Source of the DNA: Mordavella massiliensis
GTDB taxonomy: Bacteria; Bacillota; Clostridia; Lachnospirales; Lachnospiraceae
Assembly (NCBI RefSeq): GCF_016901695.1
Contig: NZ_JACJKS010000011.1
Span: forward strand, 28,336-92,335
Reading direction: 5' to 3'
Length of the DNA: 64,000 bases
A program made the position numbers and the translations under genes. The notes under the pieces were generated by a model. That model saw only the letters and a list, made by a program, of their open reading frames with translations. It was not told the DNA's origin and ran no database searches. Below are positions 47,371 to 56,126 of this stretch, piece after piece (position 1 is the stretch's first letter; each line of letters begins with the position of its first letter).

Positions 47371-48876
47371 TCACCGTATCCGCGCCAGTGCCCGGAACTG
47401 GTCTTTCAGCGCCTGGTAGGACTCCAGGTATACCTGGTACAGTTCCCTGTACATGGGCACCCACTCCCGCACAGGCTCCACGGTTTTCTTGATCCTGAAT
47501 GTGGCGGCGGACGCCTCCTCCGGCGTCCTGTACTCGCCCATGTACGCCGCGTTCATGCAGGCCAGCCCGCCGGGGGCGCCCAGGTTGACCTCCGGGATCC
47601 GGATCTCCTTATCGATCACGGACGCCTTGATCTTCAGCCAGATATCGCTCCTGCTGCACCCGCCGCAGCAGACGAGGTCCCGGATGTCCAGCCCCAGCTT
47701 CAGCGCCTGGTCCAGGTTGTCCTGCAGCGCGTAGCAGGCCCCCTCCATGATGGCGCGGATCATCTCGGCCCGGGACGTGTTCAGGTTCAGTCCTATGAAC
47801 GTCCCCCTGGCGTCCGGATCCCAGATGGGCGCGCGCTCCCCGGACATATAGGGGAGGAAAATGATCCCTGTCGGGCGCTTGGCCTTCTGTTCAATCTCCC
47901 GGTTCATCCTCGGGTAGGCGTCCCGCTTCATCGTCTCCCCGCCGTACAGGGCGTCCCGGAACCACCGCAGGGATCCCCCGGCGGAATTCATGGCGCCGTA
48001 GAGAAGCGTGCTGTTCTTTGCCCGCCCTTTCAGGTAGGAGAGCTCTTCCCGCGTCACCAGCTCCTCAAAGCCGATGAGCACCACGGAACTGGTGCCCGTC
48101 ATCTCAGCCACCCGCCCGTCCGCGTACACCCCCATCTCAAGGCCCGACGCCGTGGCGTCCACCGCGCCGGCGAGGACCACCGTGTCTGTGGAGAGGCCTG
48201 TCACGGCTGCCGCCTCCTTTGAGACATGGCCGATGGGCTCCATGCAGTCATAGACCTCCGGCATGAGGGAGGCGTCCGCGCCGATGGCGTCGAGGAGCTC
48301 CCTGCTCCAGCAGCCCCGGTGCACGTCGTAGATCTGGGTGAGGGAGGCGTGGGTGTCGTCGATGGTAAACTCTCCTGTCAGCCTGTAATTGACATAGCCG
48401 TTCACCTGCAGGACTTTGTAGCACTTCTCCATCAGCGCGGGCCGGTTGCGCAGAAGCCACATGAGCTCCGTCAGGGTGAAGTAGGTGTCCAGCCGGTTGC
48501 CGGTGATCTCAAAGACGCGCTTTTCCCCTACTTTTTCCCGGATGAGCGCAAGCTCTTCCACGCTGCGCCTGTCCATCCAGATCAGCGCGTCGTGGAGGGG
48601 CCTGCCCTCCCTCGTGACAGGGAGGACGGCGGGCGCCTGGCTGCTGACGGAGATGACCTTGATGTCCTTCGGGTCGACCCAGCTCTTGGCCAGGATCACA
48701 CGCACGGACTCCACCACCGCCTGCCACCAGTCGTCCGGGTTCTGCTGGGCCCAGGAGGGCTCGGGAAGGAGCGTGCCGTACTCCTTCCCCGCCTCCGCGA
48801 CCACCTTCGGCCCTTCCCCGAACAGAATGCACTTCACGGTTGTCGTCCCGATATCAATTCCGATCGAGTAGTTCAC
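47371..48876 (-). CDS. FGGY-family carbohydrate kinase (xylulokinase-like)
   Basis: 501-aa two-domain sugar kinase. The N-terminal ATPase fold starts SIGIDIGTTTVKCILFGEG; substrate-binding residues lie in DALIWMDRRSVEEL; the second domain carries the adenosine-binding CCGGCSRSDIWLKI. Close to xylulokinase/gluconokinase-type proteins but specificity within FGGY is not readable by eye. Located 12 bp after a hydroxyacid dehydrogenase gene and 17 bp before the HAD gene in the SorC operon. Confidence 0.88.
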   Translation of the reverse strand: MNYSIGIDIGTTTVKCILFGEGPKVVAEAGKEYGTLLPEPSWAQQNPDDWWQAVVESVRVILAKSWVDPKDIKVISVSSQAPAVLPVTREGRPLHDALIWMDRRSVEELALIREKVGEKRVFEITGNRLDTYFTLTELMWLLRNRPALMEKCYKVLQVNGYVNYRLTGEFTIDDTHASLTQIYDVHRGCWSRELLDAIGADASLMPEVYDCMEPIGHVSKEAAAVTGLSTDTVVLAGAVDATASGLEMGVYADGRVAEMTGTSSVVLIGFEELVTREELSYLKGRAKNSTLLYGAMNSAGGSLRWFRDALYGGETMKRDAYPRMNREIEQKAKRPTGIIFLPYMSGERAPIWDPDARGTFIGLNLNTSRAEMIRAIMEGACYALQDNLDQALKLGLDIRDLVCCGGCSRSDIWLKIKASVIDKEIRIPEVNLGAPGGLACMNAAYMGEYRTPEEASAATFRIKKTVEPVREWVPMYRELYQVYLESYQALKDQFRALARIR

Positions 48877-48888
48877 AGTCCATCCCTC

Positions 48889-49947
48889 CTATTTCTGTGC
48901 AAGCACCTCAGGGTTACAGATAAATCTCGGCTGCTCTCCTGCCAGGATCTTCTTCACATCCGTCAGGACAATGTCGGTCTGGTGCCCCACGATATCCCGG
49001 GCAGACCCGGCCAGATGGGGCGTCAGCACGATGTTCCTTAAGGAGAGGATCTTGTCCCCCGCCGGGATGGGCTCCACCGGATATACGTCCAGCCCCGCCC
49101 CTGCGATCCTTTTCTCCGCCAGGGCGTCATAGAGCGCATCGTAGTCCAGGATCTTCGCCCGGGCCGTGTTGACAAGGTATGCCGTCGGCTTCATGAGGGC
49201 GATCTTCTCCCGGCTGATGAGCCCCACCGTCTCCGGCACCACATTGCAGTTGATGCTGATGAAATCCGCCGTCTTCATGAGGGCATCCAGATCCGTCTTT
49301 TTCGCCCCCAGATAGTCCATCTGCTCCTGGGACACGTAGGGATCATAGACAAGGAGCTCCATATCCAGCCCCCGGGCCCGCTTTGCCACTTCCCGTCCGA
49401 TCATGCCAAAGCCGATCTGCCCAAAGGTCTTTCCGTACATCTCCGGCCCCCCTCCGTAGAGGGCAAAGGGAGCCGTGGGATCCATGGACCACTCGGACAT
49501 GGTCTCCGCGCGCTTTCCGCCATTGTCATTGTACTGCACATTCGTCAGCTGGTCCGTGTACTTCAAGAGATGGTCCGTAAGGCTGATATTTTTGGACACG
49601 CACATGAGCAGGGCGATGGTGTGCTCCGCCACCGCGATGGCGTTCCTTCCCCCGGCCCGCAGAACAGGGATCCCCTTCTCTGTCGCCGCTTCAATGTCCA
49701 CACTGGCAAAGGCCTCGTTCCTGCAGCACACAATGATCTTCAGGCAGTCCGCCGCCTCGATGACCTCCCTGTTAATGTCCTCGAACTCGGAGATCAGAAG
49801 CTCTACGCCTTTGATCTTCTCCTTCATCCGGGGTACGGGCATCTTCTCGCCCGTCACGCCGTAGCCGGCGAATTCATAGTCTGTGGTGATCGTCTCCAGG
49901 AGATCTGTATAGTTTCTGTCAAATCTGGCAGTGATCAGTGTCTTCAT
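48889..49947 (-). CDS. D-isomer-specific 2-hydroxyacid dehydrogenase (1)
   Basis: 352-aa NAD-dependent oxidoreductase. Rossmann motif IGFGMIGREVAKRA; catalytic Arg in VNTARAKILD, Glu in YPVEPIP and His in LTPHLAGSA. It probably oxidises or reduces a 2-hydroxy/2-oxo acid derived from the pathway sugar. The ATG at 49947 follows AAAGGAGT by 9 bp; GTG at 49956 is too close to the site. It is about 31% similar-looking to the second dehydrogenase downstream on inspection, so they are distinct enzymes. Exact substrate unknown. Confidence 0.87.
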   Translation of the reverse strand: MKTLITARFDRNYTDLLETITTDYEFAGYGVTGEKMPVPRMKEKIKGVELLISEFEDINREVIEAADCLKIIVCCRNEAFASVDIEAATEKGIPVLRAGGRNAIAVAEHTIALLMCVSKNISLTDHLLKYTDQLTNVQYNDNGGKRAETMSEWSMDPTAPFALYGGGPEMYGKTFGQIGFGMIGREVAKRARGLDMELLVYDPYVSQEQMDYLGAKKTDLDALMKTADFISINCNVVPETVGLISREKIALMKPTAYLVNTARAKILDYDALYDALAEKRIAGAGLDVYPVEPIPAGDKILSLRNIVLTPHLAGSARDIVGHQTDIVLTDVKKILAGEQPRFICNPEVLAQK

Positions 49948-49986
49948 GCTTTGCACACTCCTTTTCCCGCAAAAAGCCGCTCCGTC

Positions 49987-50640
49987 TTACTTCTGTCCGT
50001 ACTTGGTCATAAAGAAATCATGGAAGAACTCCACATCCTCCCGGGAGATCTCCACCGGTCCGCCGATGCTCTGGGTGTTGATGTAGATCAGCGCCGTCTT
50101 CTCCAGGACCTGGGATCCGGTGAACGCCTCCGCCAGGGTGCGCCCCACCGTGATGGCGCCGTGGTTGGCGATCAGGGCTCCGTCCCTGTCCTGCAGCGCC
50201 TTCACAACAGACTCCGCCATCTCTTTGGAGCCGGGCATCGTGTAGTCCGCCACCCGGACGTCGCCGCCCAGGATCTGCACCTGGTCGTCGCAGATCGGGG
50301 GGATGGGCTTCCTGGCTGTCGCCATGGTCAGGGCGTAGGTGGAATGGGTGTGCACGATGCCGTTCACCGCGGGGCGGTCCAGATAGACAGCCGCATGCAC
50401 CGGCACTTCCACAGAGGGTTTCAGCCTGCCCTCATATTCAAATGTCTTCATGTTGACAACGACCATATCCTCCGGGAACAGCTTGTTGTAATCCATGCCG
50501 GAGGGCGTGATCACCATGTACTCGTCGTCCACGCGGGCGGAGATGTTTCCCCACGTCCCGGCCACCAGCCCGCTGCTGGACATCTTTTTCGCTGTCTCGC
50601 ACACCTCGATCTGCGCCACTTTCACCTTGTCTCTGTTCAT
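49987..50640 (-). CDS. Class II aldolase/epimerase family protein
   Basis: 217-aa zinc enzyme of the L-fuculose-phosphate aldolase / L-ribulose-phosphate 4-epimerase / OtnC group. Zinc ligands appear in IVHTHSTYALTMA and ANHGAITVG; the phosphate site includes GTWGNISARV and ITPSGMDYNK; the acid residue is in SVEVPVHAAVY. It may cleave or decarboxylate a phosphorylated C4-C6 intermediate. It lies between the two hydroxyacid dehydrogenases. Confidence 0.87.
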   Translation of the reverse strand: MNRDKVKVAQIEVCETAKKMSSSGLVAGTWGNISARVDDEYMVITPSGMDYNKLFPEDMVVVNMKTFEYEGRLKPSVEVPVHAAVYLDRPAVNGIVHTHSTYALTMATARKPIPPICDDQVQILGGDVRVADYTMPGSKEMAESVVKALQDRDGALIANHGAITVGRTLAEAFTGSQVLEKTALIYINTQSIGGPVEISREDVEFFHDFFMTKYGQK

Positions 50641-50670
50641 GATTTTTTCCTCCTTTTCTTTCCTTTTCTT

Positions 50671-51708
50671 TTAATATCTGTACTGGTACAGCAGATGTTC
50701 GCCGTTTAAAAATCTCCGGACATCCGCCACGATCTGCTTTGTGTGGTTCACCAGAACGTCGTCCGTGGCGCCCGCGATGTGGGGCGTGATCACCACGTTG
50801 TCCAGCTCCGTGACATAGGGATGGTTGCTGGCGATTGGCTCGCTGGCGTACACGTCAAAGGCAGCGCCCGCGATCCGCTTCTCCCGCAGGGCGTCGATGA
50901 GGGCCTCCTCGTCCAGGATCGCGCCCCTGGACGCGTTGATGAAGTAGGCCGTCGGCTTCATCAGCGCGATCATCTCCCGGCTCACGATGCCCTTTGTCTC
51001 CGGCGTCACTTTCATATGGCAGGTGACAAAGTCAGACTCCCGCATCAACTCCGCCAGTGTGTTCACCTTGCGGATGCCGATCTCCTCGATATCCACCTCG
51101 CCCTGGTAGGGATCGTAGATGAGGAGCTGCATGCCGAATGCCCGGGCGATCCGCCCCACGCGCTTCCCGATGCTTCCGTAGCCCAGGATGCCCAGGCTCT
51201 TGCCCTTGAGCTGCGTCCCCTTGAACACCATGTAGGGGGCGTCCATCTTCATATCCCAGATCACGTCCGCCTTAAGGCCCGCCTTCGTCTCCTTGTGGGC
51301 GTCCGGATTGCCGGTGTATTTCCCCTCTTTCAGGGCCCTGTACGCCATGGGGATCTTCCTGGCGATGGAGAGCATCAGGCCGATGGTCATCTCCGCGGTG
51401 GAGTCCGAGTTTCTGCCCGGCGTATACAGGACCGGGATGCCCCTCTCCTTTGCGGCCGCCATGTCCACGTTGACCGGCGTGGCCCGCGTGCAGGCGATCA
51501 GCTTCAGGTTCGGCGCACTCTCGATCACCTTCCTTGTGATGTCGTCATAGCTGGTGATGATCATGTCCACGTCCCTGACTTTTTCCGCCAGCTCCTCCTC
51601 GTCCATCTTCGGGAGCCCCAGCGCCCAGCCGTCCTTGATCACCTCGCCCATCTCGTATAAGGGCTTCAGTTCCTCTTCATTGTACTCTGCTGTGAAAAAA
51701 ATCTTCAT
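50671..51708 (-). CDS. D-isomer-specific 2-hydroxyacid dehydrogenase (2)
   Basis: 345-aa NAD-dependent enzyme. Rossmann GYGSIGKRVGRIARAF, catalytic Arg in INASRGAILDE, Glu in VYASEPIA and His in ITPHIAGATDD. Same family as the product of 48889-49947 but clearly different in the N-terminal substrate domain. It is 4 bp after the FGGY kinase 2 stop. Its presence twice in one operon suggests two oxidation steps or two substrate isomers. Confidence 0.87.
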   Translation of the reverse strand: MKIFFTAEYNEEELKPLYEMGEVIKDGWALGLPKMDEEELAEKVRDVDMIITSYDDITRKVIESAPNLKLIACTRATPVNVDMAAAKERGIPVLYTPGRNSDSTAEMTIGLMLSIARKIPMAYRALKEGKYTGNPDAHKETKAGLKADVIWDMKMDAPYMVFKGTQLKGKSLGILGYGSIGKRVGRIARAFGMQLLIYDPYQGEVDIEEIGIRKVNTLAELMRESDFVTCHMKVTPETKGIVSREMIALMKPTAYFINASRGAILDEEALIDALREKRIAGAAFDVYASEPIASNHPYVTELDNVVITPHIAGATDDVLVNHTKQIVADVRRFLNGEHLLYQYRY

Positions 51709-51712
51709 GGCT

Positions 51713-53245
51713 TTATTCCTCCTCGCTGATTGCCTGAATTTTCTTGTTCATCTGGTGACGGTAGTCCCAGATCTGCTGGTTGTGCAGCCGCACCTGCCGG
51801 AACAGCTCGTAGAGCAGGTCGTACTTCTTGGTCCGCTGCAGGTTCGGCTCGTACGTCCGCCGGAAGGTGCAGGCCTTCGCCACAGCCTCCTCGTAGGAGC
51901 TGTACATGCCAAGCTTCACGCCCGCTATGATGGCCACGCCCTTGGCGCCGAGCTCCTTGCCCTCCGGGATCATCACGGTCTTTCCCATGACGTCCGCGAT
52001 CATCTGGGCCCAGACGGGGCTCTTTGCTCCCCCGCCCGCCAGGTAGATCTTTGCGTCTTTGTCTATGTTCTGCAGGCAGTCCCGGATGGAGAGGCTGATG
52101 CCCTCGTAGACAGCCCGGATCAGCTGGTCCCTTGTCGTCACCTGGCTGATGCCGAAGAAGCTGGCCCTGGCGTAGGGATGATAGAAGGGCGCCCGCTCCC
52201 CCGCCACGCTGATGTAGGGGTGATAGACAACGCCGCCGCATCCCACCGGGACGCTGTCCACGATCCGGTCGATCTCGTTGAAATCTTTTGTCTTCGCGAT
52301 ATTCTCCAGCATCCAGTCGATGTTCGGCGTACCGTTTAAGGTGGGCTGCAGCTCCACGTAGAGCTCGGTGATGGGGTGCTTCTCGTAGCGGGTGTTCTCC
52401 GCCCCGAAGCGGCAGTCTTCCTTCTTCATGACGATCTCGCTGGCGCAGGTCGTCCCCAGGATCACGCAGGCGTCCTTCTCGTGGATCGCCCCGAGCCCCA
52501 CAGCCGTGGCGGATGTGTCGAGGGCCCCCGCGATCACGGGGATCCCCGCAGGCAGTCCGGTCTCCCGGGCAAAGGCCTCCGTGGTGACGCCCGTCACCGT
52601 ATCCGAACTCACGGGATCCGGCAGGTAGCTGCGGTACTCATAGATATCCATGGCCCGCATCAGCTCATCCGCGATCCTGCCCGTCTGCGCATCCACAAGG
52701 GATGTAAAGCTGTCTGTGATCTCCGTGCCCAGCACGCCCGTCATCTTGTAGCGGACCCAGTCCTTGCAGAAGATCAGCTTGTCCGCCCTGTCCAGCACCT
52801 CCTTGCGGTTGGTCTTCATCCACCGCAGCAGGATCATCTGGTTGCCCAGAAGAGGCGGCGTCCCGGTGGTCGTGTGGTAGAGCTGCCCCACCTCCGGGTG
52901 CTCCCCCGTGATCCTGCGCACCTCCGGCACCGCCCGTCCGTCGCACCAGAGGATGGCGTTCTGCACCGGGTTGCCCTCCCTGTCGATGAGCCAGCAGCCC
53001 TCGCCCTGGCCGGTCACGCCGATCCCCCGGATGCTGCCGCCGTCCACGGATCTGGACGACGCCAGCTCCCGCACGCACGCCTTCACCTTCTCCCAGACGA
53101 GGAACATATCCTGCTCCTCCCGGTTTCCCCCGTCGTTGATGGTCTCCGCTTCCCGGCTGGCCACCCGGACTTCCGCGCCGTTCTCGTCAAACAGAACGGC
53201 TTTTACATTGGATGTCCCGACATCGATTCCAAGAATATAGTCCAT
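51713..53245 (-). CDS. FGGY-family carbohydrate kinase 2
   Basis: 510-aa sugar/polyol kinase: ILGIDVGTSNVKAVLFDENG, GVTGQGEGCWLIDREG, NAILWCDGRAVPEV, and the C-terminal AGGGAKSPVWAQMIAD. It resembles the erythritol/L-xylulose/LsrK-like branch more than glycerol kinase. The ATG at 53245 is chosen because GGAGGGAG lies just upstream; a TTG at 53266 would overlap the SorC gene. Substrate not determined. Confidence 0.87.
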   Translation of the reverse strand: MDYILGIDVGTSNVKAVLFDENGAEVRVASREAETINDGGNREEQDMFLVWEKVKACVRELASSRSVDGGSIRGIGVTGQGEGCWLIDREGNPVQNAILWCDGRAVPEVRRITGEHPEVGQLYHTTTGTPPLLGNQMILLRWMKTNRKEVLDRADKLIFCKDWVRYKMTGVLGTEITDSFTSLVDAQTGRIADELMRAMDIYEYRSYLPDPVSSDTVTGVTTEAFARETGLPAGIPVIAGALDTSATAVGLGAIHEKDACVILGTTCASEIVMKKEDCRFGAENTRYEKHPITELYVELQPTLNGTPNIDWMLENIAKTKDFNEIDRIVDSVPVGCGGVVYHPYISVAGERAPFYHPYARASFFGISQVTTRDQLIRAVYEGISLSIRDCLQNIDKDAKIYLAGGGAKSPVWAQMIADVMGKTVMIPEGKELGAKGVAIIAGVKLGMYSSYEEAVAKACTFRRTYEPNLQRTKKYDLLYELFRQVRLHNQQIWDYRHQMNKKIQAISEEE

Positions 53246-53262
53246 GCTTCTCCCTCCATTCT

Positions 53263-54204
53263 TCAATCTTCTGTATCTTCACACAGGACTTTTCTCCCTG
53301 TCGTCTCATCCGTGATCAGTATATCGATGCACCCTGTCTTAAGAGCGGCCCGGATCGCCCCCACTTTGGCGTCCCCGCAGGCCACCAGGATGACGTTGTC
53401 TATATTCCGCAGGCATTCCATGCTGGCGTTGAGCAGCCGGTCTGTCAGCGGGCAGTCGTTCCAGGAGCCGTCCTCCCGGATCGGGTTCATGGCAAGGTCC
53501 CCCACAAAGCCCGCGTCCCGCAGGATCCGGATATCCTCCTTCGTGATGTGGCCCCGCGTGCACATGGTCGCGGTCTCCGTCAGCTCGCCGACGCCGATCA
53601 CCGCGATGTTGCACCGGTTCATCATCTCAAAGGAAGCCCGGATGCTCCGCTCCCTGAGGAGCATCTGCTTGGTCATCTCGTGCTCCACCACGACAGGCGC
53701 ATACAGCATGTAGCTGGAGCAGTCCAGCTTGTTGGCCAGGTTCCGCGCGATCTCGTCGGATTTCTCCACTTTCTGCTCAATGTTCTGCGCCCCCATCAGC
53801 TGGACGACCCGGCAGTCGCTCCGCTTGTGATAGACCATCTGGTCCACCACCTCCGACAGGGTCCGCCCCCAGGATACCCCTATGATATCCCCCTGGCGGA
53901 TGGTATCGTTCAGATACTGCGCCGCCACGTTGGCGACCTTGTACATAACCGTCTTTCTCTCGCCGTAATCGCTGGCGATCACGGTCTGCTTCAGTCCGAA
54001 TCTGTCGATGAGCTGGCACTCCAGCTCGATGTTGTCGCGCTCATATCCCTGGATCGTGATGTTCACGATCCCCAGCTCCACCAGGGAATTGATGATCTGG
54101 TTCACTCTCTGCCTTGTAAAGGAGAGGCGTTTTGCGATCTCATCCTGCGTCATTCCCAGCGTGTAGTACCAGTAGGCGATCTTGATATATACATCCTCTC
54201 TCAT
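53263..54204 (-). CDS. SorC-family transcriptional regulator
   Basis: 313-aa regulator of sugar catabolism. The N-terminal HTH (YYTLGMTQDEIAKRLSFTRQ) is followed by the sugar-phosphate-binding NagB-like domain (GDIIGVSWGRTL, IAVIGVGEL, VILVACGDAKVGAI). SorC members respond to phosphorylated sugars and often control polyol operons. It is first in a six-gene operon. Two palindromic sites lie at its own start, one of them shared with the transporter promoter. GGAGG precedes the ATG. Confidence 0.92.
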   Translation of the reverse strand: MREDVYIKIAYWYYTLGMTQDEIAKRLSFTRQRVNQIINSLVELGIVNITIQGYERDNIELECQLIDRFGLKQTVIASDYGERKTVMYKVANVAAQYLNDTIRQGDIIGVSWGRTLSEVVDQMVYHKRSDCRVVQLMGAQNIEQKVEKSDEIARNLANKLDCSSYMLYAPVVVEHEMTKQMLLRERSIRASFEMMNRCNIAVIGVGELTETATMCTRGHITKEDIRILRDAGFVGDLAMNPIREDGSWNDCPLTDRLLNASMECLRNIDNVILVACGDAKVGAIRAALKTGCIDILITDETTGRKVLCEDTED

Positions 54205-54220
54205 GCGCGTCCTCCGTTAT

Positions 54221-54251
54221 TTACAATTGTAATTAAAATTTACATTTGTAA
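54221..54251. promoter_or_regulatory. SorC operator pair
   Basis: TTACAATTGTAA (54221-54232, perfect palindrome) and TTACATTTGTAA (54240-54251, one mismatch) lie 19 bp apart, covering the transcription start and early leader of the sorC operon. The second site plus three bases (TTACATTTGTAATTT) recurs exactly at 63113-63127, so these are probably the regulator's own sites. Confidence 0.68.
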
Positions 54252-54255
54252 TTTC

Positions 54256-54283
54256 AGTATAGCATTTTACTGTGTTTTGTCAA
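54256..54283 (-). promoter_or_regulatory. Promoter of the sorC catabolic operon
   Basis: TTGACA (54283-54278) and TATACT (54261-54256), spacer 16 bp, just upstream of the operator pair. Confidence 0.72.
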
Positions 54284-54304
54284 TGTCTTTTCCCGTTTTT
54301 CACA

Positions 54305-54403
54305 ACAATGATCCGTAGAATCACCGGAAGTGCCAAAAGGCACATTCCGGGATTGTAGGCGGTCGCCAAGGTCTCGGGCAAGCCCGGACTTTGGCTCGTC
54401 GCC
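54305..54403 (+). ncRNA. Highly structured intergenic element, possible small RNA
   Basis: Two compact stem-loops occur side by side. Stem 1 is CCGGAA-GTGCC-AAAA-GGCAC-A-TTCCGG (54324-54350), with an outer ACAAT/ATTGT pair. Stem 2 nests GGCG/CGCC, GCCAAGGTC/GACTTTGGC and CGGGC/GCCCG (54358-54403), with one G-U pair in the plus-strand sense, which makes plus RNA the better folder. It lies between the dhaL terminator and the sorC promoter. It could be an RNA or a palindromic repeat; no family is recognised. Confidence 0.4.
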
Positions 54404-54408
54404 AGTAC

Positions 54409-54442
54409 AAAAAGGGAGACGGACATAGGTATGCCGTCTCCC
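54409..54442 (-). terminator. Terminator of the transporter-dehydrogenase-dhaKL operon
   Basis: Minus-strand GGGAGACGG / CCGTCTCCC stem (54442-54414) followed by TTTTT (54413-54409), 12 bp past the dhaL stop. Confidence 0.82.
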
Positions 54443-54453
54443 CCTCGTTCAAC

Positions 54454-55092
54454 TTATAACAGATCGATGATCCCGTCCGCCATGGCTGTCAGGATAATGC
54501 AGCAGGAAGTCGCCCCCGCGTCGAGCACGCCGCGCGAGCGCTCGCCGAGCCGGCTTGAGCGCCCGTACTTCGCCACCATGTCTTTGGTGGAGTCGCGCCC
54601 TGCCAGCGCCGCCGCCTTCATCTCCTCCAGCGCTTCCTTAAAGTCCTGCCCGGTCTCCCCGGCTTTCTTCAGGACGTCCACGGACGGCGCCAGTGTGTCT
54701 ACCAGCGTCTTGTCGCCCACCCGGGCGTCCACGATGCCGTACAGGCCGTTCAGTCCAGCCTCCAGCATGTCGGCCAGATCCGCGGCGGAGATCTCATCCA
54801 GATCCTCGCCCGCCTCCGCCATATCCATAAAGATCGTGCCGTAGATCGGTCCCATGGATCCGCCGATCTCATTGAGAAGGATCATACCAAGCTCATCAAG
54901 CCCCTCTGTAAAAGAGATATCCTCGTCTTTAAACCGCTCCTCAAATACAGAAAAGCCCTTGTTCATGTTCATGCCGTGGTCGCCGTCTCCGATCAGGCCG
55001 TCCACATCGCCCAGATACGCCTTGTTCTCCTGGATGCCTTTCACCATGCGCATCAGGATGGGTTTCCCCGCTTCGTTTTTAAATGTGCCCAT
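54454..55092 (-). CDS. dhaL: Dihydroxyacetone-kinase-type subunit DhaL
   Basis: 212-aa all-helical nucleotide-binding subunit. Metal-ADP ligands are in GLIGDGDHGMNMNKGF; GGSMGPIYGT, RVGDKTLVDTLAPS and YGRSSRLGERSRGVLDAG are family motifs. It works with DhaK 14 bp upstream. No DhaM phosphotransferase partner is in the window, and the context (polyol dehydrogenase, ABC transporter) is that of ATP-using LerK/DerK-like erythrulose kinases; that assignment is inference. Confidence 0.92.
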   Translation of the reverse strand: MGTFKNEAGKPILMRMVKGIQENKAYLGDVDGLIGDGDHGMNMNKGFSVFEERFKDEDISFTEGLDELGMILLNEIGGSMGPIYGTIFMDMAEAGEDLDEISAADLADMLEAGLNGLYGIVDARVGDKTLVDTLAPSVDVLKKAGETGQDFKEALEEMKAAALAGRDSTKDMVAKYGRSSRLGERSRGVLDAGATSCCIILTAMADGIIDLL

Positions 55093-55106
55093 ATGTCTTA
55101 CGCCTC

Positions 55107-56102
55107 CTATACCTGCTTCAGACCCATGGAATATGCCGGCATGTCGATCAGTTCCTTCAGCTCATCGTCCAGCTTCATGACTGTCAGCGTAGCGCCCATC
55201 ATATCCAGAGATGTGAAATAGTTGCCCACATATGCCTTGTGGGTCTTGATGCCTTTTTCTGTGAGGAGCCTGTCGATCTCATCGTAGAGTACATACAGCT
55301 CCATGATCGGTGTGGCTCCCAGTCCGGACACGAGGACAACTACCTCGTCCCCCTCCACGAAGGGGTAATCCGGCACAACGATGTCCACCATCCGCTTCGC
55401 CATCTGGTTGGCGCTCTCCAGCGGGCACACCTCGATGCCCGGCTCGCCGTGATGGCCGATGCCCACTTCCATGGTGCCTTCCTTGATCTCAAAGTTCGGA
55501 TGGCCCACAGCGGGGAGGGTGCACGGGGTGAGGCCGATGCCTACGGACCTCGTGTTGTCGATGGCCTTCTGGGCCGCCGCGATGACCTCGTCCAGGTCGC
55601 CGCCCTTGGCAGCCTTCGCGCCGCCCACCTTCCACATCAGCACCTCGCCGGCCACGCCGCGGCGCTTCTCTCTCTGATCCTTCGGCGCGGACGCCACGTC
55701 ATCGTTGGCCACCACCGTCTTCACGGTGATCCCGGCCTTCTTCGCCATCTTCACCGCCATCTTCACGTTCATGTTGTCGCCCGAGTAGTTGCCGTACAGG
55801 CAGGCCACGCCTTTGCCCTGGTCCGCCACTTTGCAGGCGTCTAAGAATGCCGCTGCTGTGGGGGAGGAACAGATCTCCCCCACGGCCGCAGCGTCACACA
55901 TGTTTTTCCCCACATAGCCGATGAACGCCGGCTTGTGTCCGGAGCCGCCTCCGGTCACCACGCCTACCTTCCCCTCCGGGATGTCCTTCGCCTTCACGAC
56001 GCGGCCGTTGTCCGTCGCCTCTACGATATCGGAATGTGCTTTCAGGAATCCTTTGAGCATCTCATCTACTATGTTGTCCGGGTTGTTCAATATACGCTGC
56101 AT
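55107..56102 (-). CDS. dhaK: Dihydroxyacetone/erythrulose kinase subunit DhaK
   Basis: 331-aa substrate-binding subunit. VVTGGGSGHKPAFIGYVG carries the ligand loop, and the His forming the covalent hemiaminal is in VGIGHHGEPGIEV. The product is a ketose phosphate. It follows the erythritol/L-threitol-type dehydrogenase by 24 bp, so the expected substrate is the ketose made by that enzyme, for example L-erythrulose; dihydroxyacetone is the alternative. Confidence 0.92.
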   Translation of the reverse strand: MQRILNNPDNIVDEMLKGFLKAHSDIVEATDNGRVVKAKDIPEGKVGVVTGGGSGHKPAFIGYVGKNMCDAAAVGEICSSPTAAAFLDACKVADQGKGVACLYGNYSGDNMNVKMAVKMAKKAGITVKTVVANDDVASAPKDQREKRRGVAGEVLMWKVGGAKAAKGGDLDEVIAAAQKAIDNTRSVGIGLTPCTLPAVGHPNFEIKEGTMEVGIGHHGEPGIEVCPLESANQMAKRMVDIVVPDYPFVEGDEVVVLVSGLGATPIMELYVLYDEIDRLLTEKGIKTHKAYVGNYFTSLDMMGATLTVMKLDDELKELIDMPAYSMGLKQV

Positions 56103-56126
56103 AAATCTTTCTCCTCCTTATCCGGC

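Noticed and set aside
46712..54204. AI-2 (lsr) operon
   Set aside because: SorC regulator and FGGY kinases recall LsrR/LsrK, but LsrF/LsrG-type genes are absent and hydroxyacid dehydrogenases are not part of lsr loci.
54414..54442. Hairpin as terminator for a plus-strand RNA from 54305
   Set aside because: On the plus strand the stem is followed by CCTCG and not a T-run; it works only in the minus direction.
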